DNA of 64,000 bases. Source: Pseudoalteromonas amylolytica. Lineage in GTDB: Bacteria; Pseudomonadota; Gammaproteobacteria; Enterobacterales; Alteromonadaceae. A model generated the notes under the pieces. The model saw only the letters and a program-made list of their open reading frames with translations. It did no database searches and had not been told where the DNA came from. The translations under genes and the position numbers were made by a program. The first letter of the stretch is position 1. Every line of letters starts with the position of its first letter. The stretch spans positions 1 to 64,000 of the forward strand of contig NZ_MKJU01000037.1 of the NCBI RefSeq assembly GCF_001854605.1. The letters run 5' to 3'. This document shows, in pieces, positions 7,717 through 16,694 of the stretch.

Positions 7717-8901
7717 ATGGAAGATATTCAACCTCGGTCAAGATGGAAGACACCATTTGGCTTTTTGACATTATCAACAATTGTCATGGCGGTGACATTT
7801 GCAGCTTGGACGGCTTTGCTAAACAACTTTGCAGTAGAAGCTGCTCAGTTTAATGGCGCAAATATGGGGATGTTGCAATCTTTGCGAGAGATCCCAGGCT
7901 TTTTAGCATTTACGGCGGTGTTTATCTTACTGGTTGTAAAGGAGCAAACGTTTGCCCTTATCAGCCTGTGTTTACTGTCTATTGGTGTAGCTATAACAGG
8001 TTTATTTCCAAGTATTTACGGCTTGTATGCCACCACAGTTCTTATGTCGATAGGGTTTCATTACTTTGAAACGCTTAATCAGTCCCTGAGTTTACAGTGG
8101 TTTAATAAAGATGAAGCGCCACAAAAGCTAGGTCAGTTGTTGTCTATTAAGTCTATGGCTTCGCTGCTCACTTTTGGGGTAATTTGGCTCGGTGTCACAT
8201 TTTTATCCGCAAGCTATGAGTGGCTATATCTCGTGTTAGGAGGAGTAGGTTTAGCGCTGACATTATTTATGATAAGCGCATTCCCTCACTTTAAACAGCA
8301 CAACGCACAACATAAAAAGATCATCTTACGAAAAGAGTACAGCTTATATTACTTATTGCTGTTCTTTTCCGGCGCACGCAGGCAAATCTTTATGGTGTTC
8401 GCTGGCTTCCTCATGGTTGAAAAGTTTGGCTTTGATGTGGCACAAATTACCATGCTCTACATGTTAAACCACGTTATCAACATTTTTGCAGCGCCTGTTA
8501 TTGGTAGGATGATCGGCAAAATAGGCGAACAAAAAGCTTTGACCATAGAATACACAGGCTTGATGTTAGTCTTTACCGGTTACGCTTTAGTTGAGTCTGC
8601 CCAATTGGCGGCCGCTTTATACGTGGTAGATCATCTGTTTTTTGCAATGGCTATTGCATTAAAAACCTACTTTCAGAAAATTGCTCGCCCTCAAGATATT
8701 GCGTCGACGGCTGGGGTCAGCTTTACCATTAATCACATCGCGGCGGTGATTATTCCTGCAAGCTTTGGTGTAGTGTGGCTCTATGATAGCGCCTTGGTAT
8801 TTTATTTTGGTGCAGCTCTGGCGGGCTGTTCATTGTTGTTGAGTCAGTTTATTGGCTGGCATTTAAGGCGTCATCAACCCCAAATGAGTGCGCCTCTTTA
8901 G
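7717..8901 (+). CDS. MFS transporter
   Basis: 394 residues with about 12 hydrophobic segments, the usual size of a major facilitator permease. The first half contains MLQSLREIPGFLAFTAVF and the central loop is basic (HFKQHNAQHKKIILRKE). GRMIGKIGEQKALTIEY in the second half resembles the motif-A loop. AAGGAAA precedes the ATG. It pairs with the divergent AraC regulator, an arrangement common for efflux or uptake systems induced by their substrate. The substrate cannot be read from the sequence. Confidence 0.83.
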   Translation: MEDIQPRSRWKTPFGFLTLSTIVMAVTFAAWTALLNNFAVEAAQFNGANMGMLQSLREIPGFLAFTAVFILLVVKEQTFALISLCLLSIGVAITGLFPSIYGLYATTVLMSIGFHYFETLNQSLSLQWFNKDEAPQKLGQLLSIKSMASLLTFGVIWLGVTFLSASYEWLYLVLGGVGLALTLFMISAFPHFKQHNAQHKKIILRKEYSLYYLLLFFSGARRQIFMVFAGFLMVEKFGFDVAQITMLYMLNHVINIFAAPVIGRMIGKIGEQKALTIEYTGLMLVFTGYALVESAQLAAALYVVDHLFFAMAIALKTYFQKIARPQDIASTAGVSFTINHIAAVIIPASFGVVWLYDSALVFYFGAALAGCSLLLSQFIGWHLRRHQPQMSAPL

Positions 8902-8925
8902 CCGATGATCAAATATGGCCCGCGG

Positions 8926-9819
8926 TTACAGTGTGTGCTGCGTGGCCAGTTGCTGTTTGAGGTGATCGATAAATAACCTAGTTTTTATAGGAATGAATGC
9001 ACTGTTAGGGTAATACGCCCATAATTGCTTATTGGCGGATTTCACGTGTGGTAGTACAGGTACTAGCGTGCCCTCTTGTAGTTGTTTATGAATATACCCT
9101 GCGGAGATTAACATCAGTCCCATTCCTTGTATCGCAGCCTCAAGCATGGCATCAAGGTGGTCGGACACAAAGTTGTAATCTTTGAAGGTGAAAATAGAAT
9201 TGTCACTGAGCATGATATGGCCTTTCTTTTGATAGTAACTACTTAGCAACATTTTGTGACCGGCTAAATCGTCCACACTTTTAATGGCACTATGGCGTTG
9301 CAAATAGCAAGGCGAAGCAAACAGTTTCATTTGATATTCCAGTAAACAGGTCCCTTTGTGGGCGACTGAATCAAACTCATTATAATGGCGGGTGATAACG
9401 AGATCATGGTGTAGATCGGGTAGGGTACCGGGTGCTAGCACATTGAGCTGAATCTTGATCTGCGGATATTGTGCTAGAAAAGCCTGAATACTAGGCATGA
9501 GGAGGCTATTGCCAACCGCTAATGTCGCAGCTATTTTAAGCGTTCCCGAAGGGGTTTTGTTGACCTCCTGTGAGTGCTCTAAAATATGGTCAAATTGAGC
9601 GATGAGTGCTTGCGCTTTAGGCAACAACAAATGACCCGCTTCACTAAGTTGAACATGCCTTGTTGTGCGGATCAGTAAGCTTTGCCCCATTTGCTTTTCT
9701 AACCAATCGATACGTTTACTCACCGCGGATGAAGAAATATTCAGTTCCTCAGCAGCTTGTGTGAAGCTGCCGTATTCAGCGGTTAATATAAAACTTTTAG
9801 CTGCACTAAGCCAATCCAT
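8926..9819 (-). CDS. LysR-family transcriptional regulator
   Basis: 297 residues, standard length. The N-terminal winged helix-turn-helix lies at about 1-60 (FTQAAEELNISSSAVSKRID, then LEKQMGQSLLIRTTRHVQLS), followed by a linker helix and a periplasmic-binding-protein-like effector domain. It belongs to the CrgA/DhaR-like LysR branch, judging by the GTLKIAATLAVGNSLLMPSI segment. It is divergent from the Bcr/CflA-type exporter across 100 bases and is its likely regulator. Confidence 0.9.
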   Translation of the reverse strand: MDWLSAAKSFILTAEYGSFTQAAEELNISSSAVSKRIDWLEKQMGQSLLIRTTRHVQLSEAGHLLLPKAQALIAQFDHILEHSQEVNKTPSGTLKIAATLAVGNSLLMPSIQAFLAQYPQIKIQLNVLAPGTLPDLHHDLVITRHYNEFDSVAHKGTCLLEYQMKLFASPCYLQRHSAIKSVDDLAGHKMLLSSYYQKKGHIMLSDNSIFTFKDYNFVSDHLDAMLEAAIQGMGLMLISAGYIHKQLQEGTLVPVLPHVKSANKQLWAYYPNSAFIPIKTRLFIDHLKQQLATQHTL

Positions 9820-9919
9820 ATTTATTCCTATGAGGACATAATGTTATTCCCATTACAGGGTTTTTTGTCAGCAAAGTAAAGCCTATAGTCATCACAGAAT
9901 TTACACAGGTAAATAAATC

Positions 9920-11110
9920 ATGTTGATCATCGCGATGTTATTACTGTCTAGTTCACAGCTCGCTAGCCAAATATTTTTCCCGGTATTACCACAGATTGCT
10001 ACAGACCTTCAGATGAGTCAGGGACTTAGCCAAATGATGATCACAGGTTATTTTATATGCCTTGGTTTATCGCAACTCGTGGTGGGCCCACTACGAGATA
10101 AGTATGGAGATAGGCAGGTCTTCTTAGCTGGGCAGTTAGTGTTTGTTGTAGGAAGTATTTGCTGTGCTTTGGCTACGAATACTGAGTGCTTTGCGCTTGG
10201 GCGCTTGCTGCAAGGGTTGGGTGCAGCAGCACCTTTACTTATCAGTCGTACCATTCTAGGGGCGGTGTACCGTGGTTCGCAGTTACGCGAGGCATTAGGC
10301 TGCCTTGCAATGGTTGCCAGTTGTGTGGCTATTTTAGCGCCATGGTTTGGTGGAGTATTGGCGAGTTGGGCTGATTGGCAATTTGTTGCCTGGGCATTGA
10401 GTGCCTATTTGATGATCGTCGCCTTGATCGGGTACTGGCTATTACCTACTGAGTTAAGTAGTAACGTGGCGGTATCGTTGTATCCTCATCACATATTTAA
10501 ACAATATCTGGCGTTGCTTAGCGCCCCTAAATTTGTAGCCATCGCCTTGTTTAAGTGGACACCAACATTTATCTACATGACGACACAGCTGTATTTTCCA
10601 TTTGTTCTACAGCAGCAATTCGCACTGAGCGAAGCGCAATTTGGTAGTGTCATGATGTTGCCCATGGCTGGTTTACTAGTGGGGAGTTTGCTAAGTCGCA
10701 AGCTGCAGCGGCATTTAAATATGGCGTGGGTAACAGGTATGTTTTGGCCATTATTAGTGTTAAGTGGTGTTTGCTACATGTTTATGTCGTTTACGCTGTT
10801 GAATGCGCTGTTCGCCTACGGGCTAGTCATGGTGATGTTTGGCGGGTATTTTGCCATTTATATTCAAATGCTCAGTGAACACTTTTGTGAACATGCGGGT
10901 AGTGCGAATGCACTAATAGGCGCATGTGAGTTGTTGCTGTTCACTGTGCTAGCTGTAGCGTGTAACAGTTATTTTATAGATGTGCCTAGCGATATGGCAT
11001 GGATCACTTGGTTCATGGCGGTATTATTGGGCTGGGCGTGGTTGACCTTGTTCTTGAGCAAGTGGTCATGGCATAGATTTTTACTAGATAAACGAGCAAG
11101 GAGTATGTAA
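9920..11110 (+). CDS. Bcr/CflA-type multidrug efflux MFS transporter
   Basis: 396 residues with 12 predicted membrane segments. It has the drug-exporter motif A in the loop after segment 2 (GPLRDKYGDRQVFLAG) and the GRLLQGLGAAAPLLISRTIL stretch typical of the Bcr/CflA (DHA1) branch of drug:proton antiporters. The opening ASQIFFPVLPQIATDLQMS also fits. The binding site before the ATG at 9920 is weak. Its stop overlaps the start of the next acetyltransferase gene (TAATG), so the two are translationally coupled. Confidence 0.85.
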   Translation: MLIIAMLLLSSSQLASQIFFPVLPQIATDLQMSQGLSQMMITGYFICLGLSQLVVGPLRDKYGDRQVFLAGQLVFVVGSICCALATNTECFALGRLLQGLGAAAPLLISRTILGAVYRGSQLREALGCLAMVASCVAILAPWFGGVLASWADWQFVAWALSAYLMIVALIGYWLLPTELSSNVAVSLYPHHIFKQYLALLSAPKFVAIALFKWTPTFIYMTTQLYFPFVLQQQFALSEAQFGSVMMLPMAGLLVGSLLSRKLQRHLNMAWVTGMFWPLLVLSGVCYMFMSFTLLNALFAYGLVMVMFGGYFAIYIQMLSEHFCEHAGSANALIGACELLLFTVLAVACNSYFIDVPSDMAWITWFMAVLLGWAWLTLFLSKWSWHRFLLDKRARSM

Positions 11111-11631
11111 TGCAGTTTAATACGAAGCGATTGGTAATAAGACCTGTGACGCCCGATGATTTGGCAGCAAGCTTTGAGCACCGAAGTTGTGCGCTCACAT
11201 CTCGGTATATTGGCGAACCTGCAAGTTATGAGCAAGCTAAGCAACGTTTACTTGAGGGATGTAAACCTTGGCATGCACAGGAAAATGAACGCCTCGCTTT
11301 AGCCATTACGTTGCAAAGTAATGAACGCTTGATTGGGGAGTTAATGTTTAAGTACGTAAACAAGGAGAGTTTGATCGGTGAAATAGGCTATAGGTTACAT
11401 AAAGATTATATCGGTCAAGGATATGCGTATGAAGCAGTCTCGGGGTTTATTGAGCACCTTTTTGTCGAGCAGGAGGTGATGAAAATAACCGCTTTGTGTG
11501 CGACTGAAAATACTGCTTCATGGAAGTTAATGGAAAAACTCGGTATGCAAAGAGAAGGGCACTTACGTCGTCACTTTCAATTGACTACACAACGAGCTGA
11601 TGCTTATTACTACGGGCTGTGTCGTGAATAA
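11110..11631 (+). CDS. RimJ/RimL-type GNAT acetyltransferase
   Basis: 173 residues. It begins with the family hallmark TKRLVIRPVTPDDL and carries the acetyl-CoA site IGYRLHKDYIGQGYAYEAVS and the C-terminal NTASWKLMEKLGMQREGHLR. Related proteins acetylate ribosomal protein N-termini, amines or antibiotics. Coupling to the multidrug exporter by a one-base overlap suggests a shared role, perhaps modification plus export of a toxic compound, but the substrate is unknown. Confidence 0.87.
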   Translation: MQFNTKRLVIRPVTPDDLAASFEHRSCALTSRYIGEPASYEQAKQRLLEGCKPWHAQENERLALAITLQSNERLIGELMFKYVNKESLIGEIGYRLHKDYIGQGYAYEAVSGFIEHLFVEQEVMKITALCATENTASWKLMEKLGMQREGHLRRHFQLTTQRADAYYYGLCRE

Positions 11632-11671
11632 AGTAACGGGGGAAGCTTCCCTCTCAACTTTTCATTGGCAT

Positions 11672-12343
11672 TTAGCCCAGTTTACTTTCGTCAAACATTG
11701 ATTTTAAACTAGTGGCAAACTGCTTCATTTTCTCTTGCATAGTTTTTTTCACGTAAATATCAACACTGCCTAGGATTACCTTTCCTTGAATATATAACCG
11801 AGGACGTTGTTTGGTGAGAGTATTGGTAGATAACTGGGAGCGGTTATTGCTGACATGACCCATGATATTAGTTGTATTGGTAATAACATCAATATTTTCA
11901 GGAATGATAATTTCATCGCTGCCCATTATACAGTTGACCTCGATGATCACCTCAGGGTGAGTAAAAACCGCATTTCTAAAATCTAACTCTGTGCTACCGA
12001 AATAGTTATTTAAGCGAATGTGCTTAGGAACCACCCAGTCCCCGCCACGATGATCTGAGCTTAGAATCGATGTGATGGTCAGAGATTCTTGATGTGGATG
12101 TGATGCGGTAAATTTTGGCTGCATACGCGCTTGCTTCTCACTGTAGTAGCGAGGGTCTGATTGTAGCGGAAGATCGGCAACCAGTTCTTGTAACTGACTT
12201 TGTTCATCAATTTGATAGGCTTTGTCTAACCGTCGCTCAAAAGCATCTGCAGATAGCTCGCCATGGCTGTAATTTAAAATCAGCTGATCGATAACTTCTT
12301 CACGTACCGTTTCTAAAGGACGGTCATTGATTGGCACTGGCAT
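11672..12343 (-). CDS. DUF1707 / LiaF-like envelope-stress protein
   Basis: About 223 residues from the chosen start. The frame opens further upstream at 12394, but AAGGA sits 8 bases before the ATG at 12343, beginning MPVPINDRPLETVREEV. Residues 1-60 fit DUF1707 (GELSADAFERRLDKAYQIDEQ). The C-terminal half is a beta-rich LiaF-like domain (WVVPKHIRLNNYFGSTELDF, then EVNCIMGSDEIIIPENIDV). Such proteins are linked to cell-envelope stress responses in Firmicutes; in proteobacteria their role is not known. No membrane segment or partner kinase is present here. Confidence 0.75.
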   Translation of the reverse strand: MPVPINDRPLETVREEVIDQLILNYSHGELSADAFERRLDKAYQIDEQSQLQELVADLPLQSDPRYYSEKQARMQPKFTASHPHQESLTITSILSSDHRGGDWVVPKHIRLNNYFGSTELDFRNAVFTHPEVIIEVNCIMGSDEIIIPENIDVITNTTNIMGHVSNNRSQLSTNTLTKQRPRLYIQGKVILGSVDIYVKKTMQEKMKQFATSLKSMFDESKLG

Positions 12344-12529
12344 TGTCATTGTCCTTAAAGCATATTGACTAAGAGAGTACGACTTTGGATGCAATTACTG
12401 AACCAAAAAAATTATATATTAAATATCATATGGTTAAGTTTTTTTCAGACAGAAAAATTAGTGAGATTGACTAATTTTCGTATCATTTAACTAATTAGTA
12501 TGTCGTTAAAGCAATCGTTTTGTCGTGCT

Positions 12530-12565
12530 AAAAATGAGAGGCAGCACATTTGTACTGCCTCTCAT
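12530..12565 (-). terminator. Terminator of the GH97 gene
   Basis: An 11-bp perfect stem (ATGAGAGGCAG / CTGCCTCTCAT) with a 10-base loop. Read on the minus strand it is followed by TTTTAG, 8 bases past the glycosidase stop. Confidence 0.8.
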
Positions 12566-12572
12566 GGGGAAT

Positions 12573-14615
12573 TTAAATCGCCTTAAAGCGAATGGCTGTA
12601 CCACCGCTGGTGGCAAGTTTTAGCGTGAGTTTGTCTTTTGCGCTAACAATGCGCTTGTTAATCGATATGTCGTAAGGGTTGTGTTTCCATTCGGCTTGTT
12701 CGCCATCTTGGTAGATGTGTGCTTCGTACTTTTTGTTGGATTCTAAAAAGTCTAGTTTGATGTCAATACTACGGGCATGCTCATCGGTGATAGCCCCTAA
12801 GTACCAATCATTCCCCGTATATTGGCCACGCTTTCTTTCTTGGCGGGCAAAAACAACGTAATCGCCGACTTCACCTGCCAAAGCGATACTGGTCTCCCAA
12901 TCTGTGGGTACATCTTTAATAAATTGAAAAGCGTCAGGCTTTGCTAAGTAATTTTCTGGCAAATCAGCAGCCATTTGGATTGGGCTGTAAAGTACGACAT
13001 AAAGCGCAAGCTGTTTCGCCAGTGTGGTTTGTGGACGATTGGTCTTGTCTCCTAAACCATTGAAGCTCATATCAAAAATGCCAGGTGTAAAGTCCATAGG
13101 ACCCGCCAACATACGGGTGAAGGCTAGCATGGGCGTATGTTCTGGTGGATTAGGCGGTGTACCCCAAGCATTAAATTCCTGACCTCTTGCCCCTTCTCGG
13201 CTTAGCCAGTTTGGATAGGTTCGGCGTAGCCCTGTATCTTTGATAGGCTCGTGAGTATTTATGCTGATCTGGTATTTTGCTGCCAGCTTTACGTTATCAA
13301 GGTACTCATTCACCATGAATTGACCATCATGCCATTCATAGCGGGGATGACCGCGCTCATCAATACGTTTAATATTTCCGCCATCGGCAACGTAACCTGT
13401 TTTAACCTGACGCACTCCCGAGTTCTGATAAAGCTCAAAAGCATCATGCATTTGTTTTCTATAGTTGCTGACGTTGCCTGAGGTCTCGTGATGTCCTATC
13501 AAACGAGCGCCCACTTGTTTGCTGTGCTCACTGATGGCTTTCATATCAAAATCAGGGTATGCCTGCGTAAAGCTAAATACATCACCGTTGTAGAACCAAT
13601 CTCCATCCCAGCCTATATTCCAGCCTTCAACAAGTACGCCATCAAAGCCATGTTCTGCGGCAAAACTTAAATAGGCTTTAGTTTGCTCTGTTGTAGCACC
13701 ATGTTTTTCTCCGCTACCCCAAGTATTTTTGCCAATGTGCATACCCCACCAGATCCCCAAGTATTTACCGGGTTCGACCCATGATACATCACCCAATTTA
13801 TTCGGCTCATTTAAGTTCAGGATCAAATGAGAATTCAAGAGGTCGATGGCTTCATCACCAATTTGTAGCGTACGCCAAGGTGTTTTAAATTTACCGTTTG
13901 TTTTGACCCGAATACCGTCTGACCATGGGGTTAGATCCGCGACAAACGTCCCCGGGCGACGTTGATTGAGGGTCATCGCTGCGTAATCAAGCAAGGCAGC
14001 TTCATGCACACTAACGTGCACGCCATCAGCATTTTTTAGCGTGAACGGAGTATGTACGTGCGCAGCCTGTTGTAAGGGAGTTGTGTTGTAAGTGTATTCA
14101 TAGCGATTCCAGCCGCGTGCTGGGATCCACCAAGCTGTACTATTATGACTGTCGGCAAAGTTGAATTCAGTTAACTCTTTGGTTATGTACAAGGCGTTGC
14201 TTTGGTTGACTTCGTAACGAAACCCTAAGCCATCATTAAATACTCGGACTCTAAGTGTAAAGGCTGTGTCTTTGCTGTCTTTATCCTTAAACGTGACGGC
14301 CAGCTCGTTGTGATGATCGGTGACTAATCGGGCCTCACCCCATGGCTGCTGCCAAGTTTGTTGGTAACTGCTGGTGGCGCTAGCGCTTATTTCCAGATTC
14401 TCTTTCATCGGTGCTGCATGTTTGAATTCAAAACCGAGTTTAGAGGTATTCAGTAGTGGTTTGTTGTTAAACGAGACGTTGTACTGAGGCTGAGACTGGC
14501 TATCGGAGATGGTGAATTTGATAGCACCATCAGGAGAGTTAACCGAATAGCTTGCAGCTTGGATGGCAGAACAAAACAGGCCACTGGAAAGTGTGAGATA
14601 GCTTAGTAAGCGCAT
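12573..14615 (-). CDS. Glycoside hydrolase family 97 (alpha-glucosidase/galactosidase-like)
   Basis: 680 residues with an N-terminal signal peptide (MRLLSYLTLSSGLFCSAIQA), so periplasmic. GH97 layout: an N-terminal beta-sandwich (about 25-280, with NDGLGFRYEV), a central TIM barrel (about 290-560) and a C-terminal beta domain. GVLVEGWNIGWDGDWFYNGD is the characteristic barrel motif, and INTHEPIKDTGLRRTYPN and EGARGQEFN carry conserved acidic residues. GH97 enzymes are calcium-dependent and act on alpha-glucosides or alpha-galactosides; the SusB type inverts. No TonB receptor or transporter lies beside it. A LacI-like palindrome is found 72 bases upstream. Confidence 0.9.
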   Translation of the reverse strand: MRLLSYLTLSSGLFCSAIQAASYSVNSPDGAIKFTISDSQSQPQYNVSFNNKPLLNTSKLGFEFKHAAPMKENLEISASATSSYQQTWQQPWGEARLVTDHHNELAVTFKDKDSKDTAFTLRVRVFNDGLGFRYEVNQSNALYITKELTEFNFADSHNSTAWWIPARGWNRYEYTYNTTPLQQAAHVHTPFTLKNADGVHVSVHEAALLDYAAMTLNQRRPGTFVADLTPWSDGIRVKTNGKFKTPWRTLQIGDEAIDLLNSHLILNLNEPNKLGDVSWVEPGKYLGIWWGMHIGKNTWGSGEKHGATTEQTKAYLSFAAEHGFDGVLVEGWNIGWDGDWFYNGDVFSFTQAYPDFDMKAISEHSKQVGARLIGHHETSGNVSNYRKQMHDAFELYQNSGVRQVKTGYVADGGNIKRIDERGHPRYEWHDGQFMVNEYLDNVKLAAKYQISINTHEPIKDTGLRRTYPNWLSREGARGQEFNAWGTPPNPPEHTPMLAFTRMLAGPMDFTPGIFDMSFNGLGDKTNRPQTTLAKQLALYVVLYSPIQMAADLPENYLAKPDAFQFIKDVPTDWETSIALAGEVGDYVVFARQERKRGQYTGNDWYLGAITDEHARSIDIKLDFLESNKKYEAHIYQDGEQAEWKHNPYDISINKRIVSAKDKLTLKLATSGGTAIRFKAI

Positions 14616-14686
14616 GGGATCCCTAATTTAGTTGGTGAATGATGCGTTACTAGCATACTGTGATGAGTACAGAAGGCGGAAATATC

Positions 14687-14700
14687 TGCATACGTATTCA
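14687..14700. promoter_or_regulatory. LacI-family-like operator upstream of GH97
   Basis: TGCATACGTATTCA is a 14-bp palindrome centred on CG, matching its complement at 12 of 14 positions. The form (TGnATACGTATnCA) resembles LacI-family operators for maltodextrin or alpha-glucoside regulators. The placement 72-85 bases before the glycosidase start fits repression or activation of that gene. The regulator itself is not in the window. Confidence 0.4.
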
Positions 14701-14800
14701 TTTTGAAAGGGATGGCAGCTATTATCGGTCTTATTGATTGGCAGCGGTTATTTCTGGCTATGCTCTATACTTAACAGCAAAGAATGCGTACGGACTACAC

Positions 14801-15439
14801 ATGAAGAAAATACTAATTTTGTTGGGTTTTATCTGTTTTTCTAGCAAGGCGCTTGAAGTCGTTGTCAGTGATGACCAAGGTAATGCTATCAAGGGAGCTG
14901 CAGTATGGTTAACAGGCGCCAAATGGCAGGCGACGGGTGAGCAAAAAACCAAAGTATATAGCATGGGTCAAAAAGACCGTGCTTTTGTACCGCACACTTT
15001 GGTGGTTCCCAGTGGTACGTTGGTGGATTTTCCAAACTTCGACTCAATACTGCATCACGTTTACTCTTTTTCAAAGGCGAAGTCGTTCGAACTAAAGCTC
15101 TATAGGGACAAACCCTTGGCACCAGTAAGTTTCACTCAACCGGGGGTAGTAGAGCTAGGCTGTAACATTCATGATTGGATGTTAGGATACATTTTAGTAG
15201 TAAATTCAGGAGTATACGGTGTCAGTGATGAACAAGGCAAGGTGCAATTGGCGTTAGATAGCTCACAGTTAGGTAATGCGCAGTTAAATGTATGGCATGA
15301 GCGCTATGAAAACCTAGACAGCCCAGAAAGCCAGTTGCTCACGATCACTCATGTATCTCAAGTTGTGAACTATCAAATTCAACAAACACTGCTCGATAAA
15401 CTGGAGTTTTTAACGGATGATACAGATGAATATGAGTAG
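14801..15439 (+). CDS. Secreted cupredoxin-like copper protein
   Basis: 212 residues from the ATG at 14801, chosen because it gives a clean signal peptide (MKKILILLGFICFSSKALE). The frame is open upstream to 14738 but that part is not signal-like. The mature protein carries DFPNFDSILHHVYSF and, about 35 residues later, GCNIHDWMLGYI. The spaced His, Cys, His and Met are the type-1 copper ligands of plastocyanin-like and methylamine-utilisation proteins. After the copper domain (to about 140) comes a beta-rich tail. It overlaps the next gene, so the two are probably made together. Likely a periplasmic electron carrier or copper sensor. Confidence 0.75.
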   Translation: MKKILILLGFICFSSKALEVVVSDDQGNAIKGAAVWLTGAKWQATGEQKTKVYSMGQKDRAFVPHTLVVPSGTLVDFPNFDSILHHVYSFSKAKSFELKLYRDKPLAPVSFTQPGVVELGCNIHDWMLGYILVVNSGVYGVSDEQGKVQLALDSSQLGNAQLNVWHERYENLDSPESQLLTITHVSQVVNYQIQQTLLDKLEFLTDDTDEYE

Positions 15440-16661
15440 GGTCTTAGCCATATCTGTCGCCACTTTGCTGAGTCAATTAACACAAGCTCAGGAAATCACA
15501 GGAAAATTTCATGGTTTGGTCGAGATCACGGCGACTAACACCAGTGAAGATAGATCGTGGTTGCGACAAGGCTGGGGGGTCGCCAGATTTGATGCTGACA
15601 GCGATGTATTTAATGTAAGTCGAGCGGCATTAACTGGTAGAATGGACTTCAGCTCCGCTTGGTCGGCTCATGCCGTAGCGCAATATGTGCCTGACCCTGA
15701 CCACAAACTGGGCTTCACTGAAGCCTATATGCACTATCAGCCTTTGGCTCAAGGCTATCAGTTTAGTTCAAAAATAGGCGGGTTCTACCCGCGTATGTCA
15801 TTAGAAAACCCGGCGTTTGGTTGGTCATCTCCCTATACGTTCAATTACTCAGGTCTTAATGCGTGGCTGGGAGAGGAAGTGCGTACATTCGGCGCTGAAT
15901 TTGAGCTTAAGCGTGCAGCGAGACGATTTCGTTCCAAGCATGATGTCAGCGTTATCGGAGCATTGTTTAAAGGCAATGACCCCGCTGGGACGTTGCTCGC
16001 ATGGCGTGGCTTTGTGCCTCACGATAGACAATCAGTATTTAATGAGCGTATTGCCTTTGCGCGGGTTAAATCACTTTATACACCACAGCTTAGGTTCCAA
16101 GGCCAATATGTTGATCCATTTAGTGAAGTAGATGGTCGCTTTGGGTATTACATTGGCGCGCACTGGAGCTACCTTAAACGCCATAACCTACGGGTCTATT
16201 GGTATGATAATAATGGTGATCCGAGTGCGGTTAATTACAACACAAAGCAATATGCTTGGGATACAAAGTTTTGGTCTTTAGCGTGGCGCTCCAAAGTGAG
16301 TGCGCAAACCCAGTTTATTACACAGGCTATGTATGGAAACACCGCGATGGGACCTAGGCGTGGAGTTGATAACGACTTTTACAGTTGGTATGTCATGTTG
16401 AGTCACACATTCAATGATTATCGCATAAGTGGTCGAGTCGAGCAGTCAAAAGTGATGGATAAGGACATTTGGGCATTTGACCCAAATGCCAGTTTTACAC
16501 AGGGGATTACATTAAACGTGAGGAAGACGCTCTCTGAAACTTGGCAAGTGGGCGCAGAGTTTCAGTTTATCGATTATGAAGCCGAATCTCGACCTATGGC
16601 CTATCTACCGCTAGATTTGAATGAGCAAGTCTGGCGTGTCAGTGCTCAGTATCAGTTTTAA
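15426..16661 (+). CDS. Outer-membrane beta-barrel protein, porin-like
   Basis: About 411 residues with a signal peptide (ending LLSQLTQA|QEITG) and alternating aromatic beta strands throughout. It ends in VWRVSAQYQF, a terminal Phe typical of Bam-inserted barrels. The start is uncertain: in-frame ATGs exist at 15417, 15426 and 15432. CGGAT lies 8 bases before 15426. It overlaps the cupredoxin gene, suggesting an envelope pair. No transporter family can be named with confidence. Confidence 0.7.
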   Translation: MNMSRVLAISVATLLSQLTQAQEITGKFHGLVEITATNTSEDRSWLRQGWGVARFDADSDVFNVSRAALTGRMDFSSAWSAHAVAQYVPDPDHKLGFTEAYMHYQPLAQGYQFSSKIGGFYPRMSLENPAFGWSSPYTFNYSGLNAWLGEEVRTFGAEFELKRAARRFRSKHDVSVIGALFKGNDPAGTLLAWRGFVPHDRQSVFNERIAFARVKSLYTPQLRFQGQYVDPFSEVDGRFGYYIGAHWSYLKRHNLRVYWYDNNGDPSAVNYNTKQYAWDTKFWSLAWRSKVSAQTQFITQAMYGNTAMGPRRGVDNDFYSWYVMLSHTFNDYRISGRVEQSKVMDKDIWAFDPNASFTQGITLNVRKTLSETWQVGAEFQFIDYEAESRPMAYLPLDLNEQVWRVSAQYQF

Positions 16662-16684
16662 AAAAGCGCCAATTTGGCGCTTTT
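16662..16684. terminator. Bidirectional terminator
   Basis: AAAAGCGCC, loop AATTT, then GGCGCTTTT. With A and T tracts on both sides it can end both the barrel gene and the convergent sthA. Confidence 0.85.
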
Positions 16685-16694
16685 CGTTGTTGAG

